In this document: positions 24,363 to 33,511 of the stretch, in pieces
How positions within the stretch are numbered: position 1 is the stretch's first letter
Layout of the letters: the number at the start of each line of letters is the position of its first letter
Origin: Chryseobacterium pennae
GTDB taxonomy: Bacteria; Bacteroidota; Bacteroidia; Flavobacteriales; Weeksellaceae
DNA length: 64,000 nucleotides
Reading direction: 5' to 3'
Assembly: GCF_003385515.1 (NCBI RefSeq)
Contig: NZ_QNVT01000030.1
Span: forward strand, 25,292 to 89,291
The notes under the pieces: generated by a model
Told to the model about the DNA's origin: nothing
What the model saw: the letters and a program-made list of their open reading frames with translations, nothing else
Databases searched by the model: none
Position numbers and translations under genes: made by a program

Positions 24363-24470
24363 TTTTACTCTCGCTGATTGAGTAGATACCGCAGATTTTT
24401 GTTACAAATTATCAATTATACGCAATCATCTGTGAAAATCCGTATCCATCTGTGGTAGAATCTATTAGCT
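24363..24470. repeat. Dispersed-repeat-like intergenic sequence
   Basis: Phrases such as CCGCAGATTTT and ATCTGTGAAAATCCGT, then CCATCTGTGG, have the style of short repeated intergenic sequences common in flavobacterial genomes. Only a genome-wide count would show whether it is repeated here. Confidence 0.35.
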
Positions 24471-24495
24471 ACAGATCGGGAACAGATGATTATGC

Positions 24496-25899
24496 TTAAA
24501 ATAATACTTTGTCTTCTTTTCTCAATTCCTCAAGATAACTTTTCTTATCATCTCTATAGAAAAGGTTCATGGTTTCAAACGGAATTAATTTCAGATCTTT
24601 ATTCACAATGTGAACACAGGACTTCTTCACTGCTCTTACATCAAAATCATGAGCATCCATAAAGTTCATAATAATAATCCTGAACAGATTATCATAATCC
24701 AGATCCGGAGCACATACTTCAGGAAGGCAACAAAGCAGCTGATTAACCTTAGGCTTTACTTTATCGACAGAAATACCGGTACTGAAGATATCCAGCAACT
24801 GCATATGAAGCCCAGCATCCTGTTCATAAACAATGGTATTTTTGGATTCGTTGTTCAGAAGATCAGCAGGATTGATATAGCGGGTTAGGGGAATGATTTC
24901 TCCCTGAAGTTTTAAAATATATCCCATGGCTAAGGCATCCGGATTACACGGAACGGGAATAATATCATCAGAATTTAACAGTGGAAACTGATTCAGAATT
25001 TCCTGTCTTACTTCCGTTAAAGTGATTTTCTCATGCGCAGAATCTTCCCTGTTTCTCCCTGCAATTTCTACCGGCTGGAAGGTAATTCCTCTTACACACT
25101 TCTGTTTTAAAGCAAATTCAATGATCTTTCCGATCTCATCAATATTTTTATCTTTCTGAAGGACAATAACCAAGGTGGTGGAAAGGTTTAGCTCATTCAG
25201 TTTCTCCAAAGCTTTCATCCTTACGGAAGTAAGATCTTTTCCTCTGAAATCTTCCAACACTTCAGGTTTAAAAGAATCAAACTGAAGATACACTTCAAAT
25301 TCAGGAGCATAGGTGGCCAGCTTTTCAGCAAAACCAGGATCATTGGCAATTCTTATCCCATTGGTATTCAACATTAAATGTTTAATGGGTTTTGACTTGG
25401 CAATATCCATAATTTTGAAAAACTCCGGATGAATAGTAGGCTCTCCGCCACTGATCTGAACAACATCCGGTTCGCCTTCATTTTTAACAATGATATCAAA
25501 CATGGCCTCAATTTCCTCAAGGCTTCTGTGGCTTCCATAATGTGGGGAAGACATGGCATAACAGGTTGGGCAGGTCAGATTACAGCGATCCGTAACTTCT
25601 ACAATCGAAAGACAGCTATGCTGCTCATGATCCACACAAAGCCCACAGTCATAGGGACATCCGTATTCTACATCTGTTCCGAAATGAACCGGCATTTCTG
25701 AAGCTTTGTTATAGTTCCTTATATTTTTGTAATACTGAACATCGGAAGCAATTTTCGTTTTGAAAAAGCCATGATCAGGACATCTTTTGGTCATGAAAAC
25801 AGCTTCATCTTCTATGATGATCTTCGCTCCTACCCTTTTCAGGCATTCCGGGCAAAGACTAATGGTATAATCGTAATAGGTATAGTTTCTTACTGGCAT
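24496..25899 (-). CDS. Radical SAM protein of the Tes/MJ0619-like family
   Basis: The 467-residue protein has the cluster motif CNLTCPTC (C106, C110, C113). Cys-rich segments precede it: CPEC at 16-19, C40, and CPYDCGLC with a further Cys at 81-96 (HEQHSC). This layout (rubredoxin-like start, CPYDCGLCxDHxQHxC, EVTDRCNLTCPxC) is that of the family containing archaeal tetraether lipid synthase Tes and the methanopterin methylase MJ0619, which use extra Fe-S clusters. LQISGGEPT-type and substrate-barrel strands follow. It is the last gene of a three-gene operon with an Lgt-like membrane protein and a small membrane protein, so a lipid or lipoprotein substrate is plausible. The substrate is not known. 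Confidence 0.8.
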   Translation of the reverse strand: MPVRNYTYYDYTISLCPECLKRVGAKIIIEDEAVFMTKRCPDHGFFKTKIASDVQYYKNIRNYNKASEMPVHFGTDVEYGCPYDCGLCVDHEQHSCLSIVEVTDRCNLTCPTCYAMSSPHYGSHRSLEEIEAMFDIIVKNEGEPDVVQISGGEPTIHPEFFKIMDIAKSKPIKHLMLNTNGIRIANDPGFAEKLATYAPEFEVYLQFDSFKPEVLEDFRGKDLTSVRMKALEKLNELNLSTTLVIVLQKDKNIDEIGKIIEFALKQKCVRGITFQPVEIAGRNREDSAHEKITLTEVRQEILNQFPLLNSDDIIPVPCNPDALAMGYILKLQGEIIPLTRYINPADLLNNESKNTIVYEQDAGLHMQLLDIFSTGISVDKVKPKVNQLLCCLPEVCAPDLDYDNLFRIIIMNFMDAHDFDVRAVKKSCVHIVNKDLKLIPFETMNLFYRDDKKSYLEELRKEDKVLF

Positions 25900-25917
25900 A
25901 ATTAATTTTTAAAATAT

Positions 25918-26145
25918 TTATCCACAGATATATCCGCTGATCAGGCCACAGACCAATAAACAGATAATAAAAGTCATTATAAACTGTTTTCTGCTGAATT
26001 TTCTGTTATCCTTACTTTCATAGATTAGTTTCACAATAAAAGTAACAATAATAGAAAAAAACAGAGCGCCTATAATTATCATCCCAACGATCATAAAAAA
26101 AACACCTGCAAGGCTCCCGCCATCTAAAAATGTTAAGAGTTTCAT
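25918..26145 (-). CDS. Small membrane protein of the radical SAM/Lgt-like operon
   Basis: The 75-residue protein has two transmembrane helices (about 12-38 and 56-74) joined by a basic loop (KDNRKFSRKQ). Its first four bases overlap the stop of the upstream Lgt-like gene, and the radical SAM gene starts 18 bases downstream, so the three are co-transcribed. Not recognised. Confidence 0.75.
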   Translation of the reverse strand: MKLLTFLDGGSLAGVFFMIVGMIIIGALFFSIIVTFIVKLIYESKDNRKFSRKQFIMTFIICLLVCGLISGYICG

Positions 26146-26897
26146 CTTGAATATTTTAAATAAGTGGTTTGAATATTTTTAATAGTATAAATGTAGTAAA
26201 TAATTACACAAATACATACAAGTTGAATTGTTCCAAGGTTTCCTGCAATTTCAACTCTTGGCTTAATGAAATCTAATAAAAGTCTAAAGGTAAAATAGCT
26301 CAGCATAAAGATCTGGAAAAGGAACCCTGACGGATATGTCTTCTGTTTCCGAATATATTTAAGAATGACCCAAAGGCTGATAAGAAACCCTATTTCGTAT
26401 AAGGCAACAGGATGTCTAAGATACTGATCCCCCAGGTTCATTCCAAAAATAGAATCTGTAGGAATACCATAGGTTTCCTCGTGAACTCCTGTAAGAAAGC
26501 AGCCAATCCTTCCAATAATGATCGCCAACATTAAGGGAAAAACAATGAGATCACCCGTGCTTTCTTTGTGTCTGACTATTTTTTTGGCCAGCTCTACTCC
26601 CAATAAACCAAAGGCTAACCCTCCCACAATGGTATTGCTGGACCAGAACTTCTGAAAACTAAAGTTTTCAAACATGGTGTAAGGATTTTCCAGATTTCCG
26701 ATGAGCTTGGATCCCAATAGCGCTCCTGCTGTTGCGCCTATCAGAACTGCAGCAGAAGTATTGAACGAGAGCTTCTCGGATGATTTTCTTTTAAGATAAA
26801 AATAATATCTCATCCCCAGAAACATACCAACGGCTTCAAAAAGAGGATGCGCAAGAATTGTATGACCGAAAATATGAAAGGTTACAGGAAAATCCAT
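26142..26897 (-). CDS. Lgt-like (prolipoprotein diacylglyceryl transferase family) membrane protein
   Basis: The 251-residue polytopic membrane protein resembles Lgt. HPLFEAVGMFLGMRYYFY at the start, a GGL segment (VGGLAFGLLG) and the signature region GRIGCFLTGVHEETYG followed by HPVALYE are recognisable. The signature differs from true Lgt: the essential Asn in GRxGNF is Cys, and the His before GGL is missing. It may therefore transfer another group or lipid, or be inactive as a lipoprotein transferase. It heads the operon with the small membrane protein and the Tes-like radical SAM enzyme and is transcribed away from guaC. Confidence 0.75.
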   Translation of the reverse strand: MDFPVTFHIFGHTILAHPLFEAVGMFLGMRYYFYLKRKSSEKLSFNTSAAVLIGATAGALLGSKLIGNLENPYTMFENFSFQKFWSSNTIVGGLAFGLLGVELAKKIVRHKESTGDLIVFPLMLAIIIGRIGCFLTGVHEETYGIPTDSIFGMNLGDQYLRHPVALYEIGFLISLWVILKYIRKQKTYPSGFLFQIFMLSYFTFRLLLDFIKPRVEIAGNLGTIQLVCICVIIYYIYTIKNIQTTYLKYSR

Positions 26898-26958
26898 GGC
26901 TTCAAAAATAATCCATTTCAGATTATTTACTACCTTTATTCTGAGAAATAATTACAAA

Positions 26959-27996
26959 ATGCGTATAGAATATGACATAAAACTAGGGTTTAAGGATGTA
27001 ATGTTCCGCCCTAAGCGTTCCACCTTGAAGTCCCGTTCAGAAGTAGAGCTGGAAAGGGAATTTATTTTTAAACATACCAAAAAAAAATGGAGTGGAGTTC
27101 CTGTTATCGCTGCTAATATGGATACTGTAGGGACTTTTGAAATGGCTGTAGAACTCGCTAAAGACAAGATCATCACGGCAATACATAAACATTATACTCC
27201 TGAAGAGTGGGATCAGTTCCTGCAAAGCCAGCCTGAAAGCATTCATCAATATATTGCTTTAAGCACGGGAACAGGAAAAGCAGATGAAGAGAAAATCAGG
27301 CTCATTCTTGAAAAGCACCCAAAAATCGAGTTTCTCTGTATAGATGTTGCCAATGGTTATTCTGAGCATTTCGTTCAGTTTGTGAAGACGGCAAGGGCTA
27401 ATTTTCCTGACAAGGTTATTATTGCCGGGAATGTAGTAACCGGAGAAATGGTTGAAGAGCTTCTTTTGGTAGGAGCAGATATCATTAAAGTGGGTATCGG
27501 ACCTGGTTCTGTATGTACCACCCGTGTAAAGACAGGAGTTGGCTATCCACAATTGTCTGCTATTATTGAATGTGCTGATGCAGCTCATGGATTAGGAGGC
27601 CACATCATTGCAGACGGAGGCTGTAAAGTCCCGGGAGATGTTGCCAAGGCTTTTGGTGGTGGTGCCGATTTTGTGATGCTGGGCGGAATGTTTGCCGGCC
27701 ACGATGAAAGTGGGGGTGAAATGGTGGAAGAAAATGGTAAAAAATACCGTTTATTCTACGGAATGAGTTCAAAAACAGCTATGGATAAACACTCAGGAGG
27801 GGTTGCTGAATACCGTGCTTCAGAAGGGAAAACTGTAAAAGTAGCCTATAAGGGTCCAGTTTCTGAAACCGTGAAGGATATTTTAGGAGGAGTGCGTTCT
27901 ACCTGTACTTATGTGGGTGCATCCAAACTTAAGGAACTTTCTAAAAGAACTACATTTATCAGAGTTCAGGAGCAGGAAAATCAGGTTTTTAACTGA
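26959..27996 (+). CDS. guaC: GMP reductase
   Basis: The 345-residue enzyme converts GMP to IMP with NADPH. I choose the ATG at 26959 (MRIEYDIKLGFKDV), which matches the family start and length (E. coli GuaC is 347); a longer frame from 26896 overlaps the divergent gene. The IMPDH/GMPR barrel shows VIAANMDTVGTF, GIGPGSVCTTR with the catalytic Cys, and IIADGGCKVPGD, ending with a CBS-free short form typical of GuaC. Confidence 0.95.
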   Translation: MRIEYDIKLGFKDVMFRPKRSTLKSRSEVELEREFIFKHTKKKWSGVPVIAANMDTVGTFEMAVELAKDKIITAIHKHYTPEEWDQFLQSQPESIHQYIALSTGTGKADEEKIRLILEKHPKIEFLCIDVANGYSEHFVQFVKTARANFPDKVIIAGNVVTGEMVEELLLVGADIIKVGIGPGSVCTTRVKTGVGYPQLSAIIECADAAHGLGGHIIADGGCKVPGDVAKAFGGGADFVMLGGMFAGHDESGGEMVEENGKKYRLFYGMSSKTAMDKHSGGVAEYRASEGKTVKVAYKGPVSETVKDILGGVRSTCTYVGASKLKELSKRTTFIRVQEQENQVFN

Positions 27997-28048
27997 TAAT
28001 TAATTTTCTCTCACAGATAATGCCGATTTAAAAAGTCTGCACCAAATA

Positions 28049-28085
28049 AAAAAAGAGGCTACACATTTTGTATAGCCTCTTTATA
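28049..28085. terminator. Bidirectional terminator between guaC and fabG
   Basis: AAAGAGGCTA pairs with TAGCCTCTTT around an 11-base loop, with A-rich and T-rich flanks. Confidence 0.88.
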
Positions 28086-28087
28086 TT

Positions 28088-28831
28088 TTAAGTTAACATT
28101 CCACCGTCAACGTTCAGTGTCTGTCCGGTAATGTATGATGCCATTTCGCTTCCTAAGAAAACACAGGCATTCGCTACATCAGCAGGCTGCCCTCCTTTTT
28201 TCATTGGAATTCCGTCTCTCCATTCCTGAACTATTTTTTCATCCAGAATAGCAGTCATTTCTGTTTCGATGAATCCTGGAGCAATAGCGTTACATCTGAT
28301 ATTTCTTGATCCTAATTCTAATGCCACAGATTTTGTAAACCCAATAACACCAGCTTTAGAAGCTGCATAGTTCGCCTGTCCTGCATGCCCCTGAATTCCT
28401 ACTACAGAAGTCATATTAATGATAGATCCTGATCTTGCCTTCATCATCGGCTTGATAACCGCTTTTGTAAGGTTGAAAACTGAATCTAAGTTTACTTTGA
28501 TTACCTGATCCCAATCTTCTTTAGACATTCTCAATAACAGGTTATCTTTTGTAATCCCTGCATTGTTTACCAAAATATCAATCTGTCCAAACTCTGCCAT
28601 TACTTCCTCTACCAATGTTTGAGCGGCATCATAATCTGATGCGTCAGACTGATATCCTTTAATTTGGGTTACAGAACTTAAAGCTGCTTCTAATTCTTTA
28701 GCTTTGTCTACAGAACCGGCATAAGTAAATGCTACTTTTGCTCCCTGTTGAGCAAACATTTCAGCAATCCCTTTCCCGATTCCTCTTGTAGCTCCGGTAA
28801 TTAGTGCTACCTTTCCTTCTAATAATTTCAT
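28088..28831 (-). CDS. fabG: 3-oxoacyl-[acyl-carrier-protein] reductase
   Basis: The 247-residue NADPH-dependent reductase belongs to fatty acid synthesis. It has GATRGIGKGIA, NNAGIT, the Ser in MTSVVG, YAASKAG and GQTLNVDGG. It stands alone, away from the polyketide cluster, and fits the housekeeping FabG better than the copy at 15191-15946. A TATCTTTG promoter element lies about 90 bases upstream. Confidence 0.95.
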   Translation of the reverse strand: MKLLEGKVALITGATRGIGKGIAEMFAQQGAKVAFTYAGSVDKAKELEAALSSVTQIKGYQSDASDYDAAQTLVEEVMAEFGQIDILVNNAGITKDNLLLRMSKEDWDQVIKVNLDSVFNLTKAVIKPMMKARSGSIINMTSVVGIQGHAGQANYAASKAGVIGFTKSVALELGSRNIRCNAIAPGFIETEMTAILDEKIVQEWRDGIPMKKGGQPADVANACVFLGSEMASYITGQTLNVDGGMLT

Positions 28832-28922
28832 ATCTCTTGACGATTATTTTTTTATAACTCATTCAGCCAGTGAAAGCTGACTCATTTAGTAGAATAATTC
28901 TTTTTCAGAATTAAACGGTTTG

Positions 28923-28930
28923 CAAAGATA
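28923..28930 (-). promoter_or_regulatory. Candidate -7 element for fabG
   Basis: The minus strand reads TATCTTTG, matching TAnnTTTG, 92 bases upstream of the start. A TTG 15 bases farther upstream is slightly close for the -33. Confidence 0.45.
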
Positions 28931-29001
28931 TTATAAATTGTTATTCAACACATTGAAAACATCAAAATACTGAACTTTTTTGTTAAATTTCTCTGATTTT
29001 G

Positions 29002-30513
29002 CTATAGTTCCGTCATATCATTTCTAAATCTGGTGAAATAAATTAAGTCAGTTTTCTTATCTCTATTCAGTTTCAAGACTTCCTTCATCCAGGTATATTT
29101 ATCATAAATAACCTCTGTTAAAGGCTCATTCTGAAAATTTAAAACTCCATACTTCCCTTGTTTCCTGACAACGATTTCATTTTCAAAATTGTCAAAGGCA
29201 ATAATATCTTCGTAAGCAAAAGGAACAATTTCCGTACCCTTCGCATCCAGAATACCATAAAGATTACTATTATTCATACAAACCAATGGTTTTGAATACT
29301 CATTCAGAATATTAAAGTATTCAACATCCTGATTCTTTATCTGCTTTATATCCTTAATTACAACTGCAGACCTGTTCGTTACCGAAAATCGATAATACTG
29401 ATCTTGTCTTTTAATTATCATATTCTCAGGATAAAAACCTACAATCTGATCGCCTTCATTCAGGATATTTTTGAGCTCCTTATCCAAAAGCTTTTCCTCA
29501 TTCCCTTTTTTAAGATAAATAAAATCCTTTCCGGAGACTGTAAAATTTTTAATAAAGTCATACTCCTGAGGAATAACTGTATTACCCTGCAGATCTACAA
29601 TACCGGATTGATCTGACCTGTCACTATAAACCCTGAAAAGATGGTTAGATAATGGATATAAATATTTAAAATTATTAGGATAAAGCTTTTGATCTTCCTT
29701 GTAAAAGACTGTCGTTTTATTACTTTTTCTGAGATAAATATATTCTTTCTTTCCAAAGTATTCCGGGGTGATATCACTGTAGATCTCATCCACTAATGTG
29801 TTGTTCTCAGCATCAATCAACCCGTATTTTCCGGTTGCTTTATTTTGGGTAATCAGATAGGGGTAAGCATTGATATCTACTACATTCTTCGAAAGTTTAT
29901 GTAAAGTCTGACCGTTTTTTCCAATGATTTCACTTTGATGATCTTCATTGATAATAAGAGCTTTTCCATTTTCAAAACTGTAATCGTCCTTAAATTCCCT
30001 GTCACTTATCTGCTTCCCATTAAAGTCATACAGGAACCATTTTTTATCCTTTAAAACAAAGAACGCATCCTTTTCTGCAAAGCGAATCTTGTCTGAATCC
30101 GGAATGATTAATTTTCCATTGTAATCATAAACAGCTTCTTTTCCTTGTCTGGAAGCAATAATACGTTCTTTACTCCACCAGGATGTATTGAAATCCTGAT
30201 CTTCAAGAGGAAGCAGTTCATTTCCTTTTTCGTCAATAATCGCTGATTTTCTTCTGTTTCCTTCCTCAGAATAAAGAATAAATCTGTTTTTAAAAATATG
30301 GGAAATTCCACCTTTATAAGAGGATTCAAAGGTTATATTTCCTTTAGCATCTACAATACCCTGCTTTTTGGAAACAGGGTCGTAGACAATTCCAAAGCCT
30401 TCAGAATATGAGCTTACCTCCTTCCCTGTCTTTTTGGAAAGAAGAACTTTAGTGTATTGGTTAGTTTGCGCCATACAAACTGTAGAACACAATACAAAAA
30501 CTAGTTTTTTCAA
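29002..30513 (-). CDS. WG-repeat secreted protein
   Basis: The 503-residue protein starts with a short signal peptide (MKKLVFVLCSTVCMAQ). Repeats of the KYGLIDAEGN...I type follow throughout, for example KQGIVDAKGN near 51, KYGLIDAENN near 224, QSGIVDLQGN near 303, LYGILDAKGT near 419 and KYGVLNFQNE near 453. These are WG/KWG repeats, beta-rich modules of unknown function, here with the W replaced by Y or Q in most copies. The gene follows rsmI with a 7-base gap and is probably the last gene of a three-gene operon. It is likely periplasmic; I cannot assign a role. Confidence 0.82.
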   Translation of the reverse strand: MKKLVFVLCSTVCMAQTNQYTKVLLSKKTGKEVSSYSEGFGIVYDPVSKKQGIVDAKGNITFESSYKGGISHIFKNRFILYSEEGNRRKSAIIDEKGNELLPLEDQDFNTSWWSKERIIASRQGKEAVYDYNGKLIIPDSDKIRFAEKDAFFVLKDKKWFLYDFNGKQISDREFKDDYSFENGKALIINEDHQSEIIGKNGQTLHKLSKNVVDINAYPYLITQNKATGKYGLIDAENNTLVDEIYSDITPEYFGKKEYIYLRKSNKTTVFYKEDQKLYPNNFKYLYPLSNHLFRVYSDRSDQSGIVDLQGNTVIPQEYDFIKNFTVSGKDFIYLKKGNEEKLLDKELKNILNEGDQIVGFYPENMIIKRQDQYYRFSVTNRSAVVIKDIKQIKNQDVEYFNILNEYSKPLVCMNNSNLYGILDAKGTEIVPFAYEDIIAFDNFENEIVVRKQGKYGVLNFQNEPLTEVIYDKYTWMKEVLKLNRDKKTDLIYFTRFRNDMTEL

Positions 30514-30520
30514 TTAAAAA

Positions 30521-31195
30521 TTAAATAGAATTATTGACAATAAGAACAATCTCTCCTTTTAAAGTTTTACTCTTGGAAAATTCAATTAATTCATTGATTG
30601 TTCCCCGTTTAGTCTCTTCAAATTTCTTAGAGATCTCACGGCTTAAACTTGCCTTGGTGTTTTCACCAAAGAATTCTTTGATCTGTTCTAATGTTGTATT
30701 GATTTTATGCGGACTTTCGTACAATACAATGGTTTTCTTTTCCTCGGCAAGCTGCTTTAATTTGGTTTGTCTTCCTTTCTTTTGCGGTAAAAATCCTGCA
30801 AATAAAAATTCGTTATTCGGAAGCCCTGAAACCACTAAAGCGGGAATCAAAGCTGTTGCTCCGGGAAGACAGATCATTTCGATATCGTTATCTGCTCCTG
30901 CTTTTGCCAGTAAATACCCCGGATCTGAAATTCCGGGAGTTCCCGCATCGGTAATGATGGCAATATTCTGACCGTTTTTAAGGTCTGTAATTACTTTCTC
31001 TGTTGCCTGATGTTCATTGTGTAAATGATAAGATTTTAAAGGCTTGGAGATTTCAAAATGTTTTAAAAGTATTCCGGAAGTTCTCGTGTCTTCACATAAA
31101 ATATAATCAACTTCTTTCAGAACATTCACTGCTCTGAAGGTCATATCTTCCAGGTTCCCAACGGGTGTGGGAACAAAATATAGGATTCCGCTCAA
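30521..31195 (-). CDS. rsmI: 16S rRNA (cytidine(1402)-2'-O)-methyltransferase
   Basis: The 224-residue tetrapyrrole-methylase-fold enzyme modifies C1402 in the ribosomal P site. VPTPVGNLEDMTFRAVNVL, CEDTRTS, ITDAGTPGISDPGYLL and LPGATALIPALVVSGLP are diagnostic. It lacks the extended C-terminal domain of the E. coli protein, as usual in Bacteroidetes. It starts two bases after the upstream gene. Confidence 0.95.
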   Translation of the reverse strand: MSGILYFVPTPVGNLEDMTFRAVNVLKEVDYILCEDTRTSGILLKHFEISKPLKSYHLHNEHQATEKVITDLKNGQNIAIITDAGTPGISDPGYLLAKAGADNDIEMICLPGATALIPALVVSGLPNNEFLFAGFLPQKKGRQTKLKQLAEEKKTIVLYESPHKINTTLEQIKEFFGENTKASLSREISKKFEETKRGTINELIEFSKSKTLKGEIVLIVNNSI

Positions 31196-31197
31196 AA

Positions 31198-32682
31198 TTA
31201 TAAGAATTTATTTTCCACCAATATCCAAAGTCGCTGTGCATATTCGTCCACTTTACTCCATTTTCTTTCGTAATAAAGGTCGCTCAGGTATTCTTTCGCT
31301 TCCTCCAGTGTTCTGAAATGGTTAAGCTGTGCTACTGTATCATTAAGATCTGTCTGGCTTCCTTCAAATAACATTTTTGAGAAAGCAATTCTGTCATTCA
31401 AATCCAATCTTAACTCTGGTTTTGGCTTTTCAGCTTCCATAAAGTTGGTAGGAATATTGGATTTCAGAATACTTCCGGCATCTTCTTCTACAGTTTCCGA
31501 CTGGTTTTCCTTTGGAAAATCTCTTTCCAGAGGATCATCGTCAAACAGGGATTGAACAGCTTTCAACCCTTTGATATTGGCTAGTTTTATTTTTTTCTCC
31601 TGCTGATATTCGTCTAAATTTTCAAAACTCTCATCAGAAGGATGTCTTTCTGTTTCTTCGGGAACAGGTTTATTTATTTCAACAATTGTTCTTCTGTCAT
31701 ACACTTCAGCGAGAACGCGTTCATCCTGTTTTTCTTCCCCAGAATGGTCATTTTTGATCTCATTCAGGATATTTTCAACATTCGAAGTTTCTGAAACCAG
31801 TTCTCCCTGCTCTAAAGCTACATTGGAAGCTACAAATTGCTCCTCGTTCTCTTCGATCAGTATTTCGTCATCAAGCATTTCAGTATCGAAAATACTTGGA
31901 ATGGTTTCTCTGACTTTATTTTCAGAAGTATCACTTACTGCTGCATAATCTACTTCATTTTCTTTTTCAGCTTCCTCATCGGTATCTATTTCATTCAGCT
32001 GATTATTAAAAATGGCCTCCTCCTCTGTTACTTCTTCATTAAACATATCTTCGTTGATATCTTCATCAGAATCAGGGCGAGCATCAGCTAAAATTTTCTC
32101 TTCATCCACAAAGCTTAAAACAGCTTCATGACTAATAAAATGTTCATTTTCATCAATTTCATTCAATTGGTTATTGAAAACTGCTTCTTCTTCCGTTATA
32201 TCTTCAGAAGCAACAGGAGTCTGAACATTTTCAATAGCCCTTTCTTCATTATTTTCTGCTACGGAACTTATAATGTTTTCATAGAACTCATTTTCAACGA
32301 TCTCATTCAGCTGGTTGTTAAAAGCAGCTTCCTCTTCATCTGATCCGATGATAAAATGGTCATTTTCATGCTCATCAATCTCATTCAGCTCATTATTGAA
32401 AATAGCTTCTTCTTCTGTTACCTCATTTCCAGAATCATGATGATCCGATTCACCCGAAACAAAAGAAGCCCCATAACTGTCTGCATGTAAAACAGGTTCT
32501 TCTGCAATAAAGTATTCAATATTTTTTTCCAGTAATTTCAAAAAAGAAATCCTGTTAGCAAGCTCATCTACAAGATCTTGCTTGGAAAGTAATTCGTCTA
32601 CGTTATTTATTTTGTCAAGATTATCGATGATATTCTTAGACTCAAATAAAATCTTTTCCTTTAAATCTTGGATATTCTGCAT
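31198..32682 (-). CDS. Acidic repeat-containing protein of unknown function
   Basis: The 494-residue cytoplasmic protein has no signal peptide. Residues 1-60 form a helical start. Four copies of an 18-residue unit, VTEEEAIFNNQLNEIDE or close variants, lie at about 88-105, 114-131, 162-179 and 218-235, separated by variable acidic, disordered-looking stretches. The C-terminal 85 residues (RLDLNDRIAFSKMLFEGS and TLEEAKEYLSDLYYERKW) are better ordered and resemble a domain seen in flavobacterial proteins beside rsmI. The repeats may be short linear binding motifs presented on a flexible chain. It heads the operon with rsmI and the WG-repeat gene. Function unknown. Confidence 0.8.
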   Translation of the reverse strand: MQNIQDLKEKILFESKNIIDNLDKINNVDELLSKQDLVDELANRISFLKLLEKNIEYFIAEEPVLHADSYGASFVSGESDHHDSGNEVTEEEAIFNNELNEIDEHENDHFIIGSDEEEAAFNNQLNEIVENEFYENIISSVAENNEERAIENVQTPVASEDITEEEAVFNNQLNEIDENEHFISHEAVLSFVDEEKILADARPDSDEDINEDMFNEEVTEEEAIFNNQLNEIDTDEEAEKENEVDYAAVSDTSENKVRETIPSIFDTEMLDDEILIEENEEQFVASNVALEQGELVSETSNVENILNEIKNDHSGEEKQDERVLAEVYDRRTIVEINKPVPEETERHPSDESFENLDEYQQEKKIKLANIKGLKAVQSLFDDDPLERDFPKENQSETVEEDAGSILKSNIPTNFMEAEKPKPELRLDLNDRIAFSKMLFEGSQTDLNDTVAQLNHFRTLEEAKEYLSDLYYERKWSKVDEYAQRLWILVENKFL

Positions 32683-32706
32683 GATAAGATTCTTATTAAA
32701 ATTGCT

Positions 32707-32714
32707 TACTTTTG
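32707..32714 (+). promoter_or_regulatory. Candidate -7 element for tdk
   Basis: TACTTTTG matches TAnnTTTG and lies 30 bases before the tdk start, in the 61-base divergent gap. Confidence 0.5.
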
Positions 32715-32743
32715 ATGTTGAAAATATACGGCTAATTTAACAA

Positions 32744-33331
32744 ATGTTTTTAGAAAATACAATTAATCATTCCAAACAAAGTGGTTGGATGGAAGTGATT
32801 TGTGGCTCTATGTTTTCGGGTAAAACCGAGGAGTTGATCCGAAGATTACGTAGAGCAGAAATGGCAGGACAAAATGTGGAAATTTTTAAACCGAAACTGG
32901 ATATCCGGTATTCTGAAGAGGACGTTGTTTCTCATAATCAGAATAAAATCCGCAGCACCGCAGTAGATAATCCGAATGAGATTCTTCTATTGGCATCCAA
33001 TTGCGATGTGGTAGGAATAGATGAGGCTCAGTTTTTCGATGAAAGCATTGTTGAGATAGCCAATCAACTGGCCAACAGCGGCATCAGAGTAGTGATTGCA
33101 GGATTAGATATGGACTTTCTGGGACGTCCTTTCGGACCAATGCCCAATTTGATGGCTACTGCAGAATATGTTACAAAAGTGCATGCTATTTGCAAGAGAA
33201 CAGGTAACCTTGCCAATTATTCTATGAGAACCTCCCAGGGAGACAATCTGGTAGAGCTGGGTGAAACTGAAAGCTATGAAGCTGTAAGCCGCCGTGTTTT
33301 TATTGATGAAGTGCTTTCAAAAAGGAGGTAA
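32744..33331 (+). CDS. tdk: Thymidine kinase
   Basis: The 195-residue type II thymidine kinase has the P-loop GSMFSGKT, the Walker B-like GIDEAQFFD and the lasso region with SYEAVSRRVF. Of the structural zinc-site cysteines of this family only one is clear (AICKRTGN), as in other Bacteroidetes homologues as I remember them. The start at 32744 gives a 15-residue lead before MEVICGSMF; the ATG there is a possible alternative. Confidence 0.93.
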   Translation: MFLENTINHSKQSGWMEVICGSMFSGKTEELIRRLRRAEMAGQNVEIFKPKLDIRYSEEDVVSHNQNKIRSTAVDNPNEILLLASNCDVVGIDEAQFFDESIVEIANQLANSGIRVVIAGLDMDFLGRPFGPMPNLMATAEYVTKVHAICKRTGNLANYSMRTSQGDNLVELGETESYEAVSRRVFIDEVLSKRR

Positions 33332-33511
33332 CTGATAGAGGTAAAAGCATAAAAAAATAAAATATATTCACTTAATATAAATGAAAAACGAAAAAGCAAT
33401 ACTGTAAAATTTCAAAAGAAGAATCAGCCTTACAATAATGAGCTATTCCAGCCTTTTTGCAATTTTACCTTTTTTGCAATTTCGTCATAAAATAAAGCAG
33501 AAAGGGTACCA

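Noticed and set aside
30534..30971. 145-codon plus-strand ORF opposite rsmI
   Set aside because: Antisense shadow of a conserved gene, with no promoter or domain support.
32120..32460. DNA-level tandem repeat or CRISPR-like array
   Set aside because: The periodic similarity comes from the repeated protein motif of the acidic protein; spacing is irregular and codons vary.
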